Source: Arctopsyche grandis
Taxonomy: Eukaryota; Arthropoda; Insecta; Trichoptera; Hydropsychidae
Assembly (NCBI RefSeq): GCF_051622035.1
Contig: NC_135355.1
Location: forward strand, 8,122,501-8,186,500
DNA length: 64,000 nt
Reading direction: 5' to 3'
Positions within the stretch are counted from its first letter, which is position 1. Each line of letters begins with the position of its first letter. Of the stretch, positions 1-13,000 are shown piece by piece. The translations under genes were made by a program, and so were the position numbers. The notes below the pieces were generated by a model, which did not search any database, was not told the origin of the DNA, and saw nothing but the letters and a program-made list of their open reading frames with translations.

Positions 1-869
1 TACGTATGTATGTATATACGTACACATAATATACGATTACAATACGAGTGCATTAAAATCGTTGCAAATGGCGTATTGTGGATTAGGTAGTTTGGAATTT
101 TTTTTATTTCCAGTATTAAATGTCCAAAAAGGTACATTCGTAAGAGTGGTTATGCTAATAATTGTTTAAGAGTAGCAACACAGACCAACCAAATAGTAAT
201 TAATGCGATTAGACGGTTCTTTCAATTCTGATTCAAACTTTAAAAAGGTCCAAACTTTAAATAAATATGGTTAAAACATAAAAACAAATATTACGAATAG
301 ACATTATTCGCCTGACATTTATATTTAATTATCTATAGATTTAAATTCGGCTAACTTTTTTAGGAAAAGTAATCACATACAGTCATATAATCTAATCCAC
401 GGTTTTTTTCATTTACCGGTAAATACCGGCAGTGAGTGGTAAATATTGTTTACCGTTTACCGGTAAATGAAATTTGATGGTCAATTACAATCCCTAGATG
501 TGACCTAAGACCAAGGCCCTAGGAAAATTTAATTCCAGCTTATATAACATACTAAAAAAATATTTCTAGTAGATACATTTTTAATATGCGAAAAAATGTA
601 TAAATCATAAATTTGTAGAATAGCCCGGGCCTTGGAACTTTACTCCAGCTCCATCCCCCCCTTCTCGTCAGCCCTGCCTAAGACGAAACCTTAAATTAAT
701 TAATTTGGTAATGTTGGAATATTAACTGCCGATTTCATGATTAAGATACAAGGCCCTTATTATAAAAGATGGCCAAAGGTGCTTTTCGTAATTTTATATG
801 TTTAATGCTATTTTGTTCTGTTGGTCATTAGGAATCCATAATTAGTAATTGTGACTGTCAAAACCAGGT

Positions 870-949
870 AAGCTTGGTATTAAATTAACTTAGTTAAAAC
901 TTGGTATTAAATTAACTTAGTTAAGCTTGGTATTAAATTAACTTGGTTG
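870..949. repeat. Short tandem repeat, 3 units of about 28 bp
   Basis: Three consecutive near-identical units with the core CTTGGTATTAAATTAACTT. Units 1 and 2 differ only at the join, and unit 3 carries TTGGTT in place of TTAGTT. No gene is nearby. Confidence 0.85.
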
Positions 950-1659
950 AGGTAAAAACAAGACTTAGTATCAAAACTGTCTTGTGAAATCTTAGCATAA
1001 AACTTGTCTTTTATGAAAAAAACTTAAAGCGTCTTTGGTCACCTTTATACTAGGGGCCTCTTATGCAGTGGTGTAATCGGCCCAGGCCGGAGTAGGTCGC
1101 TGCCCTGGCACTTTTATTAATATGAAAATTGTTTCATAAGTAAAATTAAAAAATATTTTAGCTAATATTAATAACACTTGAGACGAGAAGAATAAGATGT
1201 CTTTAAAATAATAAATAATCATCATAATTGTCCTATTTCCAAACTCATTACGTTTAATGAGAACTTAGTTCTTAGAGGTCACACTCTCAAATAAGTTCTT
1301 AAAGGTCACACTCTCAGACTCCAAAAAGAAAAATCGAATAAGTTGATCAGAGATTCCTTCTTGTCAAACAGAGTGGTTTAAGTTTGGAATAGTCTTCAAC
1401 AATGTAGTAAATTCTGAAAACCATAATACATATTTTAAAAAACAAGCTAGAAGTCTTTCTTAAAGTTGAAGATTTTTGTAATTCTTCTTTTCCCATATAT
1501 TTTCTATATTTTTGTTTTCTTTTACATAGTTGTTATGTTTCCATCCCAGATATTTTTATTCTCTGTTATCTTTTGGTATTTTCTCTTATTTCGTATGCTT
1601 ACTTTTTTTATTTTATTTTATTATTGTTATGAATATTTTTGTTTTTATTTTATTATTTA

Positions 1660-1790
1660 CTAGTGGTTTTATCCGGCTTCGCTCGGCATTTGTAATATAA
1701 ACCAATTAAATATGACTAATCTTATAGTAAACATTTTATTAAATTTATTTGAATAGCTTTATTTTATATAAATTTATTTTAATATTAATT
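1660..1790 (+). repeat. Dispersed repeat, CCGGCTTCGCTCGG family, copy 1
   Basis: The segment begins with an ACTAGTGGTTTTATCCGGC-like edge, then TTCGCTCGGCATTTGTAATA and a block ending AAACATTTTATTAAATTT. The same order of blocks recurs near 33355 and 44035, so this is an interspersed repeat. The family is not identified; a LINE 3' end or a SINE would fit. Confidence 0.75.
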
Positions 1791-1950
1791 TGTTTTTTTT
1801 TTATTAAATTGACTGTCACGAACAAACAAACATATAAACTAAGTCTCTTTTGAAATTATATGTATACCAGAGTCCAGCGCCTGCGCCCCGGGGGCGAAGG
1901 TCCATCCTCCATCCCCATGTCGTCATGGAAATTTTGACTTGTTTACAAAG

Positions 1951-2067
<117 letters not shown>

Positions 2068-3884
2068 CCAAGTTTCTTTCGAAATTATATATTAGATATT
2101 AAAGTTAAACCCCATGGGTCTATCGGCTTTGCTGCCTTCCCCATGTATTATTAAATAAATAAATAATATTTCATTTTTGTATACCAAATATCGTGAGCAG
2201 ACTCTCGTTCTAATATTTGGTGACCACAACCGAAAAGTAATTTGAGTATATTCAAAACTTAAAAGACGTTTTGATGAAATTTATGGGCTTTTTATCTTAA
2301 AACAACTAAAACTTCGAAAGAAAACATTATTTGAACTTAAGGATAAATAAAATAAGGGAACTCGGCTTAAATAAAGAGTCATCTCTAAATTCACATGTTA
2401 AAGCAAATGTTGCTGCTGACACACAAACACGGGTTTGAAAAATCAAAGATGTTGAAGAGGATATATGGAAGGAAGTTTTTAGAAAATATAAAAAAACATC
2501 ATAATTTCAACATTGATTTTTTTATAAACATTTGAACTACCAATATTAGGATACATATTTTTAAGTGATTAAAAAAGGCTCATAAAAATTAAACACCACC
2601 CTGGTTCCTTTTTATTTAGCACTACAGAACTGCTCATATGTACTTATTAAAATGTCATGTCTCTGCAAATTCCTAGCCCCATTAATGACGCAATTGCGTC
2701 CATAGTAAACCATAGTCTTTGAACAAATTTCCATAGAATTTGAGCGTAAAAAAGCAAAACCAGTTTATAATCAAATTCGACTATCTTGACAATAAATAAA
2801 AAAAAAAAGATAATTATGCATAGAATGTTAATTTCCAGACAGTATAAATAGTGAAAATATAGAGATAGATTTCAATTAGTAAATTACCACGGTGTTAAAA
2901 ACTACGCAGAGATGGTTATCGAGTGGTACACATCTGGTCAAGTAGACATATGTACATACTCGTACATCGCACATCTTGTAGTAGTAATCGTTACTGAGCA
3001 ATTAGTCCCATTTTTAAAAGGTGGACTTAACTTTAACGCCTCATAAACTGTAAATAAACATCTTTGTCGACGTTTTCTCAGTTTTCGGTCAAAAGCTAGA
3101 GCTAATTAGAGGGACGCTTGCCGGTCGATCACGGTCTTCTCTTTTGCTGGACCTCTTCGGCACGCGATGCCATTCACATATTACCAATAACATTTGAGCT
3201 TTTTCTTAACATAATTATCATGAAAGTGTGTAGACATAGACCTTCAGAATCAAACCTCAACTTTAAAATAAATAAATTTTACAACCTCTTACAATTTCCT
3301 TATTTTCCTCCCTCCTTTCTTGCATCTTTCCAGGTATTTTTTCAATTCTTATAGTCATGAACAATGCCATTTCAATTTTTGCGCTCGCTTCTTTGTCTAT
3401 CATCATTGATGTGTAATACACTAGATGGCCCCAGACGTGTTATTTTGGTCGGAGATCTTGTCTTCACTAACTGAGGGGTGTGGGTGGTTTAACTACCGGG
3501 GAAGTTGGGTTTTTTTCCCTACGACGCAGCGGTACCTACCTACCTACTAAGAGAAACTGTGCATGCGCCAAAAGGGAGACAAGTATAACACGTGAGGGCG
3601 GATCTAGTGTATACATCAATACATCAATGTCTATCATCCATGTATTTCAATTTTAAATTCTTCTGCTTACACCGACCGTACAAACTCTATACTGACTTAA
3701 AAGGTAAAAAAAGTCCAAGGCAAAAACTATTGATAGAAATAAATTTTCTTCAGGTAACAAGAGAATTTTTAAATTTTTTATTGATGATACAGAGAGCAGA
3801 TGTCTCTGGTCATATTTCTATGTTACGAAAATCGGCAAATCCCATCATAAGCAACCCAAATCAGCATTAACTATGTATACAACC

Positions 3885-4230
3885 CAAATTAGCCAGAAGT
3901 ATGGGTCGGTAGTTGCGTTTATATTTAGCACTGAGAGGTTATCGGGTTCGATCCCGTGCTTATCTTTAATAAAGCTGGTCAGACTTGGATATTTGTGACT
4001 CCAAGTCGATCGTTTCTTATCAGAGTTTGCCAATTTATCTGATTTCATTGTTGAAACGGTTCCTCCATCAAAATTGACAAAAACATCCAACCCGTTGTCA
4101 CAAATATCTGAATTTGATTTATGTACAATATGTAAAATTATATGTACAAGTCTAAATCTATAGATGTTTCTATGGATTAATTAATTGTTAATTTCGTGTT
4201 CTTCAGCCTCTCGAAATACAGCGATACAAA
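3885..4230 (+). mobile_element. tRNA-derived SINE, copy 1
   Basis: The copy starts near TTAGCCAGAAGTATGGGTCG, carries a pol III B-box-like GGTTCGATCCC, then a conserved body (CCAATTTATCTGATTTCATT, GTTGAAACGGTTCCTCC) and a block around GGATTAATTAATTGTTAATT. Related copies lie at about 7540, 7812, 37765 and, inverted, at 27100. The A box is degenerate here but clear in the 37765 copy. No terminal tail is seen in this copy. Confidence 0.8.
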
Positions 4231-6796
4231 TTCAAACACTTATCCTTAATGTATCTTTTCCTATTGATAGTGCGATTTAAATCAATATGCGGGGTGGAAT
4301 GTTAAGCGTGGAGCAACGTGTAAAAATATTCGAATTCTTAACACACTGTCAATTCAAGCAAGTTAGCAAGCAAGGTAGCAAGTGTCGTTTAACTCTGAGC
4401 TTTCAATTATTTTGAACGCACGTGTGAAAATGGGAAGCCTAATTTCGTTTTTGAAATTATCAAGTGTATCAGTTCCGGTTATGGTTATTATCTTGAAGTA
4501 ACCACCGTGTCGGCTAAACCGGTTTCGTTGAACACAAAGTTATATCGATAGCGTATATCAATATAGAAAATGAAAAATGTGGACTGAAATTTATTGAGAA
4601 CGTTAAAAAATTAAACGGTCACTGCTAAAAAAATATAATCAATGACACGACACGTAATCATATTGCATGTGATTTTTATGCTAATCGGTTTTTTTGTGCA
4701 TTAAAAATTTATTCGTTTGAAATTAATACCAGCTGAAAATGCGTATTATAATGTAGGTGCAATACATATGTACATAGTATTATATAACTGCCGACCGGAC
4801 GAATTAAGACGAGGGTTAAATCATACGAAATGATTTTATGCAAATCGTATGCACCGGGTGCAATTTTTGGTAATATTTTGTGCAAATTTTACTATTCTCA
4901 GTAATGTTGAAATTTATTAAGAAGGGGGAGGTTTTGCAAGGGTCGTTGTACTCCGTTTTCATTGGCGAGCTTGTGCTTTATACAGAGTGAATTAGTTTTA
5001 ACATTCAAAAGGAACGTCTATTTGCTGATAAATGTCCATAATACAGCAAAACAGCTGGAGACAAATAAGTATATAAAAACCAGGATATGAATGCGGGCTG
5101 TGTGGCGAAACGAGTGCACCAAATTAGATGCAATTTAATCTGCGGTACGATTTCATTGTGTGTTTAAGTACAAGATGAAAATTATTTTAAGTAAAATTTA
5201 AGATAATAAAAAAAAACTTTCATTCATACAATTGGATGAAATGCACTGTTTTTTTTCGTCAAGCTAAGTGTAAGAAATCCCTAATTTGTACTAAAATTAA
5301 GTGTTAATTTCTGTAGCTTAGATATGCATGTACATTAAACTATTAAAAGGAATGAAAGTATCCTAAAACTTTTCTATCATATTTAACATAATGCAGTTTT
5401 TTTGTACATATCTTTGTATATAATACATTCATACATATAATTGTTGCCTCAGCATAGTGGAGCAGTTTTGCTAGTTTTATAATTACATACACGTTGGGAG
5501 ACCACAATAGTTTATGGGAAAAGCTACTTAGACCACTACTTGGAATGACTACTTGGACCGTGAAATGTTGTATTCAAGTTAAATTGGAGCAATCGTGGAT
5601 ATGCTCTCGTTTTGGTAACATATTCGGTTATGGAACGTTGGTCAAGTGTCAGCCATCGAACTTCTGGGGTAGTATAGCGTTCAGAAGTAAACCGGTTACG
5701 CTGTCCTTATTATACCTATATAAAAGAATTCCAAATTAAAGGACATTTAAGTTAGACATTTTGATAAATACGTCGATATATTATATAAAAATTTGTGCAA
5801 ATTAAAATTTGTTTAATACATTAATTGTTCGCGATAGGAAATTATAATATGATACAAATAGAAATCATCAATTAAAAACTTATTACGTATTTCGTCGAAA
5901 TATGCTGCTAGTACTTCATCGGCTGTAAAATCAAATTTACGAAGCATACGAATACTGATACGAAAGTTAATGGTTGTATCAGTAATGATTAAAAATTATT
6001 ACTGGTCATAAACCAGGTAAAACTACAGGATAAGGCAATTGCCTTCTTTCATAAAGTCTCCCCTCGTCACATTTTATATACGCAAATTTTTCCTCATTTG
6101 TATGTATTTTATATGCAGTAAATAATAACATGTAATTTGATGCAAAAATGTTAGAAAATATGTACGGAAGGTAAATTTTACTGGTGTACATTTTACTGGT
6201 CAATATGCATGTGTGTGTGTGTACGTACATGTATAATGTAGTGATTACCAACATTTTGTGTCTTTAAACATTTGTTTTTTAACTAACTTTCCAAGGATTT
6301 ATTTTCAATTAAATATAAACCCCTCGATAAAAATACTAAAGATATTTTTACACGAAAATTGATTTAAGACACGACCCAGGTAAAATTACCATTCGTTAAC
6401 GGGTTTTCTCATCAAATTTTCAGGTACAGACTTATAGTATTTTTTCTACAGAGTAAAAAAAAGCACTCGAATTATCAGTGAACATGTAAAAAAAATCATA
6501 TACTCAAATGTAAAATGTATTATCATCGAAAATCCATTCGTCTTGATGCATTTGGTAGATCTTTTATCAGATAAAATCATCAAGTTCTCAAATTCGATAT
6601 AAAAATGAATTTACGAAAATATTATTAAAAGTTTTGTTTTTTAACGACAAAATGAAGTGATCTACCAATTCAAAATCAGTGTAAAACCGAAAAACCAATC
6701 TTGTTTTCAGATTTTCATCCAGGTTTTCTACAACCATACGAGCTTAATTTATTACCTTGTGTAGTAGCATTACAAGCCGACATGTCACATTACATA
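4231..6796. other. Gene-free stretch with homeodomain/POU-like motifs
   Basis: No credible coding frame. Between about 4660 and 4880 the sequence is less repetitive and contains GATTTTTATGCTAATCGG and GATTTTATGCAAATCG, which resemble Caudal/Hox (TTTATG) and POU octamer (ATGCAAAT) sites. This could be regulatory, but such short motifs also arise by chance in AT-rich DNA. Confidence 0.35.
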
Positions 6797-6804
6797 CATA
6801 TATG

Positions 6805-7047
6805 CAGGCGCGGCTCGTGCATAGGAACTGCGGCGCTGCAGCACCCCCAGGAAAAATACAAAAAAAATCAAATTTGTATACATTTACAACTTGTGAATAT
6901 AATTTAAATAAGAGTGATAAGATATTTGACATAATCATTATTAATGAGTACGTCAAATATATCTAAATACAAGTTGTAAATGCGATTTTTTTGTAATTTT
7001 TCTGGGGGTGCTGCAGCGCCGCAGTTCCTATGCACGAGCCGCGCCTG
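6805..7047. mobile_element. hAT MITE with long inverted repeats
   Basis: The ends are long, near-perfect inverted repeats beginning CAGGCGCGGCTCGTGCATAG and continuing through the GCAGCACCCCCAG block for about 70 bp, with a short AT-rich centre. The element is flanked by an identical 8-bp target duplication, CATATATG (6797-6804 and 7048-7055), as expected for hAT transposition. It has no coding capacity. Its ends resemble those of the elements at 37976, 42481 and 49118. Confidence 0.93.
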
Positions 7048-7537
7048 CATATATGTATCTTTAGTTGAGAAACACTGAATTAGGGGAATCCCTGTTTGAG
7101 TGAAACTCGGAATGGATTCGACAATAATACCACGAATTCAATTTGTATACAGAAACAACTTTCTTCATATGAGAATGTGTTAAACATTAATTTTACATTT
7201 TGATGAATCTAATTCTCTATTGAAATACTTTATTGAAATCTCTTTTCGGTGATTAATTTCTTGCTGTTGTGTGTTCTTGTTTAATTAAATAAATATTTGG
7301 CACAATATTATTTAATTTTTAGAACGAAACAGAACAATTTAATACTAATAGTATATACTCACGACCATTACAGGATGCAACCGAGAATAAAAATTTCGCG
7401 ATTAGCAATGGACTAATTTGGACTGTATTTCTTGCTATCATATTCTGTGGTCACCATACTTACATAGTATCTACGTGTATGTGCCGACACATGCGTACTT
7501 AATGTTATAAAAAGCATTTTTGAAATAAATTATATTG

Positions 7538-7805
7538 ATTAGCCAGCAGTATGGATCGGTGGTTGCGTGTATGTTTAGCACCGAGAGGTTACCGGGTTCG
7601 ATCCCGTGCTAATCTTGAATAAAGATTAGCACGGGATCAGACTGAGATATTTGTGACTTCAAGTCGATCGTTTCCTATCAAAGTTGCCAATTTATCTATC
7701 TTCATTGTTGAAACAGTTCCTCCATCAAATCAAAAAGCAAAAATCCATCCTACCCGCTATGTCACAAATATCTGAATTTGATTTATGTACAATATATACA
7801 TAAAT
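7538..7805 (+). mobile_element. tRNA-derived SINE, copy 2
   Basis: Same order as copy 1: TTAGCCAGCAGTATGGATCG, a perfect GGTTCGATCCC B box, and the body through CCTCCATCAAATC. A short repeat of the tRNA-like segment (GATTAGCACGGGATCAG) sits inside. It is truncated at its 3' side, where the next copy begins. Confidence 0.8.
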
Positions 7806-7811
7806 CAAATA

Positions 7812-8262
7812 TTTAGCCAGGAGTACGGGTTAATGATAGCGTGTATGTTTAGCATCAAGTGATCAGTGGGTTTGATCCGCCATACTGCTGATTAGATTTG
7901 GGGGTATTTGTGATTTCAAATCGATCGTTTTTTATCAGAGTTTGCCAATTTTATCTGATCATTGTTGAAACGGTTCCTCAAAATTGGCAAAAAATCAACT
8001 TTCCTGTTGTCACAAATCTTCTGTATTTATTGTGTGTATAATTTGTAAAAAATATGTACAAAATCTAAATCCATAAATGTGTCAATGGATTAATTCTGTA
8101 ATTAATTGTTATTTCGTGTTCTTCAGCTTCTGGAAATACAGTGATTTGTGTAATAATAAAATGCTGCACTGTTTGTAATTAATTGTCCAGGAAGGCGCAT
8201 TGGGTTTATCTGTAAGGCCTTCCTGGTATGTATCTATGTAAAATAAAATAAAATAAGTCAAG
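7812..8262 (+). mobile_element. tRNA-derived SINE, copy 3, longest
   Basis: This copy retains the head (TTAGCCAGGAGTACGGGTTA), the conserved body and a 3' part missing from the neighbours. That part is a hairpin, CCAGGAAGGC (8187-8196) paired with GCCTTCCTGG (8217-8226), followed by an AAAATAAAATAAAATAAG tail. The tail form and the recurrence of the hairpin block near 27125 mark the 3' end of the family. Confidence 0.82.
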
Positions 8263-8395
8263 TCAAGTTCACATAGTCTGAAGCAATTGATGCTACGGAA
8301 GATTTGGTCCATTTGCATATTTTACAACAGAAACTCGTTAAATTAAATAATGCGGATACATTTTCACATGCAGGTTAATGTATGTACTAATTTTG

Positions 8396-8690
8396 TTAAA
8401 TCATTATTTTTCTCCTCATGGTCACGTTGCTGAGACGTGCTCCAGGCTTTTCATTCACCGAAGTCCGGTCCAGAAGCGTCTTCCGAGAATCTTCAATGAG
8501 GTGGTTCAAAGCAAAGGCTAGAGCCGACGGCGCCAAAATGTTGATAGATGGCTTCGCCAACTTAAAGGAGCAAAAGATTACACCCCCAAACAGAACAAAA
8601 GGACTCGCCGAAGCAACAGGATTTTTTTTCACCGCTTTGGAAATGTGTTATTTTGAGGGCTCATCCATTTTATTTACAAACTGTTGAATT
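8396..8690. other. Unrecognised open frame on both strands
   Basis: The segment is richer in GC and in sequence complexity than its surroundings. It is open on the plus strand (8418-8687, 89 codons) and on the minus strand (8396-8632, 78 codons). Neither product was recognised and no motif stands out. The plus product is basic (LRRAPGF, RWFKAKARAD). It could be an exon of an unknown gene or a transposon fragment. The boundaries of the open frame are not splice-supported. Confidence 0.2.
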
Positions 8691-9042
8691 TTGAATATCT
8701 ACGAGCGTAAACAAGCCATTGCGCTTGGGAAGATGCGGAAACAGTATTAAATTTTATCTCCGAGCATCAACATCGTTCTGAAAATTTTATCATTGGTACA
8801 TTGTACATATGTGGTACCAATAATAAACAATAATAATAATAAATAATATGTGGCTTCAAATACCTGTTGCATTTCAATACATAATCATGGACACAATGGA
8901 AGCCTATCCAAAACTATGTACATATGTACACATTTCATTCCAAATTGTGATATGGAACTTCTCTTCCATACAATTCGGTAATTTATCATCCACCCATTAT
9001 TCTCATGTATCAAATACTTTTTTATTGTTTATAAATTCTATA

Positions 9043-10069
9043 CAAATATTTGGTACATATTGGTTATACGGGCGCATCCGAGCATCGAGTATACACACTT
9101 ACACTAATGCAAATACACGGAAGTTACACGAATGACCTCTGGGCATAGCCGGATTTACTTATATACTAAAATCGCTTAAACTTAGGGCCTCAAAACGAGA
9201 TGTATCATAATTTTTATGTAAAGTAATAATTAACAAATATTCAAAGAAAAATAAGAATTCGTAAAAGTTCTCATCCTTGCATTCGGGCACCGACAAATAG
9301 GTATAAATTGTTTTATTGTAGGGTTTGAGTAGGTAATGCCAGTACCTGGTTCAGTACCGTATTGGGCTTCTACTCCATTATCTGCTAGTTTATGACTTTT
9401 TGCATTCGTCCTGGGCTAAGAATCTAAGATCCTAAGATATTAAGAATCACAAACAAGGTTTGTTAGCATTTTTTTTGTATTTTTGTGTTTATTCTGCCTT
9501 TCGACGCAAAGCGTTGTGAATATGAAAGATGTTTTTGAACCGTAGATTTTTTGAATTACATATATATGTAAATTTTTGAATTACATATATAAGATTACAT
9601 ATATATGTAAACATAATTTCAAATTCTTCAATTATCGGTAAATAAAATAAGCTATTTTTAAATTTTAATCAACCTTTTAAGTAACTCAAATTTAAAAATA
9701 TTATTAATATTACAAAAAACAAACACCCTAATTTGCGAATTGACTGATTAAACATAATTGGGACTTACGTGGGAATTGTTTAAAAATATATGCTCATTAA
9801 AAATTATAATTTGGGCAATTATTATTGTAATATTGTAACACTCCAAATTCAACATTTTACAAATCAAACTCCAAATTTTTCAAATTTAATTCAACATTTT
9901 ACATATCAAATTCCACAGCTTTTAAAATTAAATTCAACATTTTACAAATAGGCTTCAACATTTCAAAATTCAACATTTATGTAACTGTCGTGTATTTGAA
10001 TGTGTTAGCGTAAGTGTGTATACTCGATGCTCGGATGAGCCCGTATAACGAATAAGTGCCAAATATTTG
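9043..10069. mobile_element. DNA transposon-like element, about 80-bp terminal inverted repeats
   Basis: The left end (9043 to about 9122) and right end (about 9990-10069) are inverted copies, from CAAATATTTGG through ATCCGAGCATCGAGTATACA to a CAAATACACG block. The 1,027-bp unit is AT-rich inside with no significant open frame. The interior carries a run of related CAACATTTTACAAAT motifs at 9850-9980. No convincing target duplication was seen, so the superfamily is undecided. Confidence 0.75.
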
Positions 10070-13000
10070 AATGATTACTTGTAATATCGCATGTATGTAG
10101 GCCATTTACGTTTTACAAATAAAAGGGTAGACTGCAGACTGCAAAAATATCCTTAGTTAAGAAATTATACATTAGTAAATATGTATATTAGTTTTTGGGT
10201 TTCAGACACAAGAATAACTTGACAAACACCCAATTGCATATTAATCAAATAAATATATTGGTAAACTGGCCATCATTTTCTACGAAAACAACTTTTTTGA
10301 AAATTCCCATACTATATGTAGTTGTAAAAACGGAATTCGATATAGACTTTATTCAAGGGTATAACTTGCCGACTTTTCTGCTATATATATATATGTATGT
10401 AATATGTACATTAATTAGTTCACACACGTACATACAATACTCAAATATGTTATTCTAGTAATCGTAATGATCTTAAAATAGTAGAAAAAGCTATTATAAA
10501 ATAAATAAACATGTATTTGTATATGAAGCCTTAAAATGTATTATTCTCGCAGAGTTAGTATGTATATTCAACTTGGAAGTATTTATGACTGTATTCTATG
10601 TAGCTCTAAAGTGGTTTTCTGAAAACAAAAGTACCTACATAAAAGCGGGAAGAAATGCAAATTTTTTTGCTACGATAACAAAAATTCTAGTTAAGATTTA
10701 GGGTGCATCTCTTCAATACCATCCTTCTTGGAAATTATAAAATGTTTTAAAAAAAATATAAGTTTCTTCAAATGTATTCATAATATGTACATATGCTTAC
10801 AAATGTACATATGTACATAAGAATAATGAATATTATATGTATGTAACACAAGTATTTGTTAAAAAAGTATGAATTTGAACATTTGAATATGAAATATCAG
10901 TCGCTATGCTATAAAATGTGATGAAAAATATTCCGGAAATGTTGAAGATCGAATCAATTTATTTTATTGAAAAACTGCATAAATTTCATTACATTCATTT
11001 AATAAATCAAAATTTGTAATACTCAATAAAATAACGTTTTGAATTGAATTGTTAGATTTGCCTGGTTTAATGTTAATGTAAATTTGGCAATACTGCAAAT
11101 GTATGAAGTTATTGTTTTTGATATATACAAATTACTCAGTCAAGCACCTACATATAATATATATTTATATGTTAATACATATTCCTAGAGATTTCATGCT
11201 ATGAATATTCACATCACTCACAAAAAGAAAATGTACTGAAAGAAAACAAAATACTAAAATTTATTGAAAGAGATACTAAAACTTGTTGTAGGTATATATC
11301 CAAATTATTGTTCAGGTTGTCCTATGTATAATACACATAAATATGTGCATATATATGTGATTTTTTGTCTAGTTGGTCCTTTTCGAACAAAAGGTGAGTA
11401 TCACCTGTTGTTAATTGTAAACGTTACCTGCTGGGCTAAATGTAATTATATCAAGTGCGACTTTCTACATTTAAAATACGGAGCACAATGAAAATACCTG
11501 TTCTTTTTGGTGTGTACGCATTTCAAAAGCGCGCGAAAACACACACACTTTTCGTGGACTCTTCAAAAACAATACGACACTTGAGACAAAGTACGCTTCA
11601 TGGTCGAGTGACAAATTGTGTACTTCAGTCATCTTTATTGTGCTCTTATATATATTTTTTTTTGCAAGCTTCTCTTATTTCAAGGGAAATGTTGTAAATC
11701 TGTAAGAATGACAAGGATGCCAGAAATAAATCAAATTTCAACAGTAAATCAGCATCGAAATGACAACGACAGGACACCTCCTATTCCGCTACAAAGAAAG
11801 TCTTTACAATGAGAACTTGGGTGAGAAAAGATGGAAATGTGAAGGTGAATAAATAAACGAATTTTAAATCAAATGCATACAACTCGAAGAATATGCAACG
11901 ACACTTCATTAGTGGGGATTAAAATAAAAAGTGAACCAAAACTGCATTATGATTAGTCACGGATGAAAGAACACATATTGTACATATGTATGCATATACA
12001 TATGTACATATGTAGTTTTTCCCCATTATTATTTATCGTGGGCATTTTTAAGCCTTCTTTTATTCCAAGGACAAAACATAAACAGGAAAGATTAACAAAC
12101 CACACAATGATGTTTATTTACCACTAGTGTTACGCCCGTCGAAATTTCAACGGGTGCTTTCGGATTGATGCATGATTTAAAATAAAGTTCCAACATGAAT
12201 AGTAATAATTCACCATATTTTGAATTTCATACGCCTATATTCAAGATTGTGATAATATTTTAACTAGCGCATGCACATTGTATGTATGTGTAGCTAAAAT
12301 AAGCAAACAAAAGAGTTCAATTTACATCATTTGAAATTCAGACTTAAAAATCGAAAGCGAAGTAAGAAGAGGCTAGTAAAAACATGTTTATGGGTAATAT
12401 ATTTTTAATAATTTCATATGATTTCAAGCGGATTCTATAAAAGAACAGGAGAGCAAGGTGTATTAATAAAAATACATCGATATTATTTTTTAATTAAAAT
12501 ATATATTTAAATTTTTTAACATTTTATGAATGAACTGAAACATTAAAAATAATGTGTTCTTCAAAGTTTGCGATAACTAGCAGAACCACCATCTGCAACA
12601 GATAAACGTTTTGATTGAAAAAAAATTGGTCTGGAACCATTTTAAAACTAATCGAATTACATATGATAAAAATATAGTGCTGCTGTAAAAATACTATTCA
12701 GATAGAATTTCATCGAATTTTTCTTATTGGGAATGAATTTTTATCATGAGAGTGTTGGCGATGCGATTCATTTCGTAGCGCATAGATGGGTGCAGTTGGG
12801 TGTACACCAATTCTGGAAACTGAGAACCTTTTGTACTATTTATTTCACTTCCTTTCCATTCGAAACCGTCATTTGTCCCTCGTAAAATGCAATAGCAAAA
12901 AATAGTGCATCCAAAATGGAGTGTATTACTTAAACGTAAAATTGTATTCATTCGCGCTAAGCCTCGAGTTCAAAAAAGATTTACCGACGAATACACCAAA

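Noticed and set aside
3592-4090. Frames at 3592 (plus) and 3845 (minus)
   Set aside because: They overlap the SINE copy and its flank. No domain and no conservation signal; the SINE explains the sequence.
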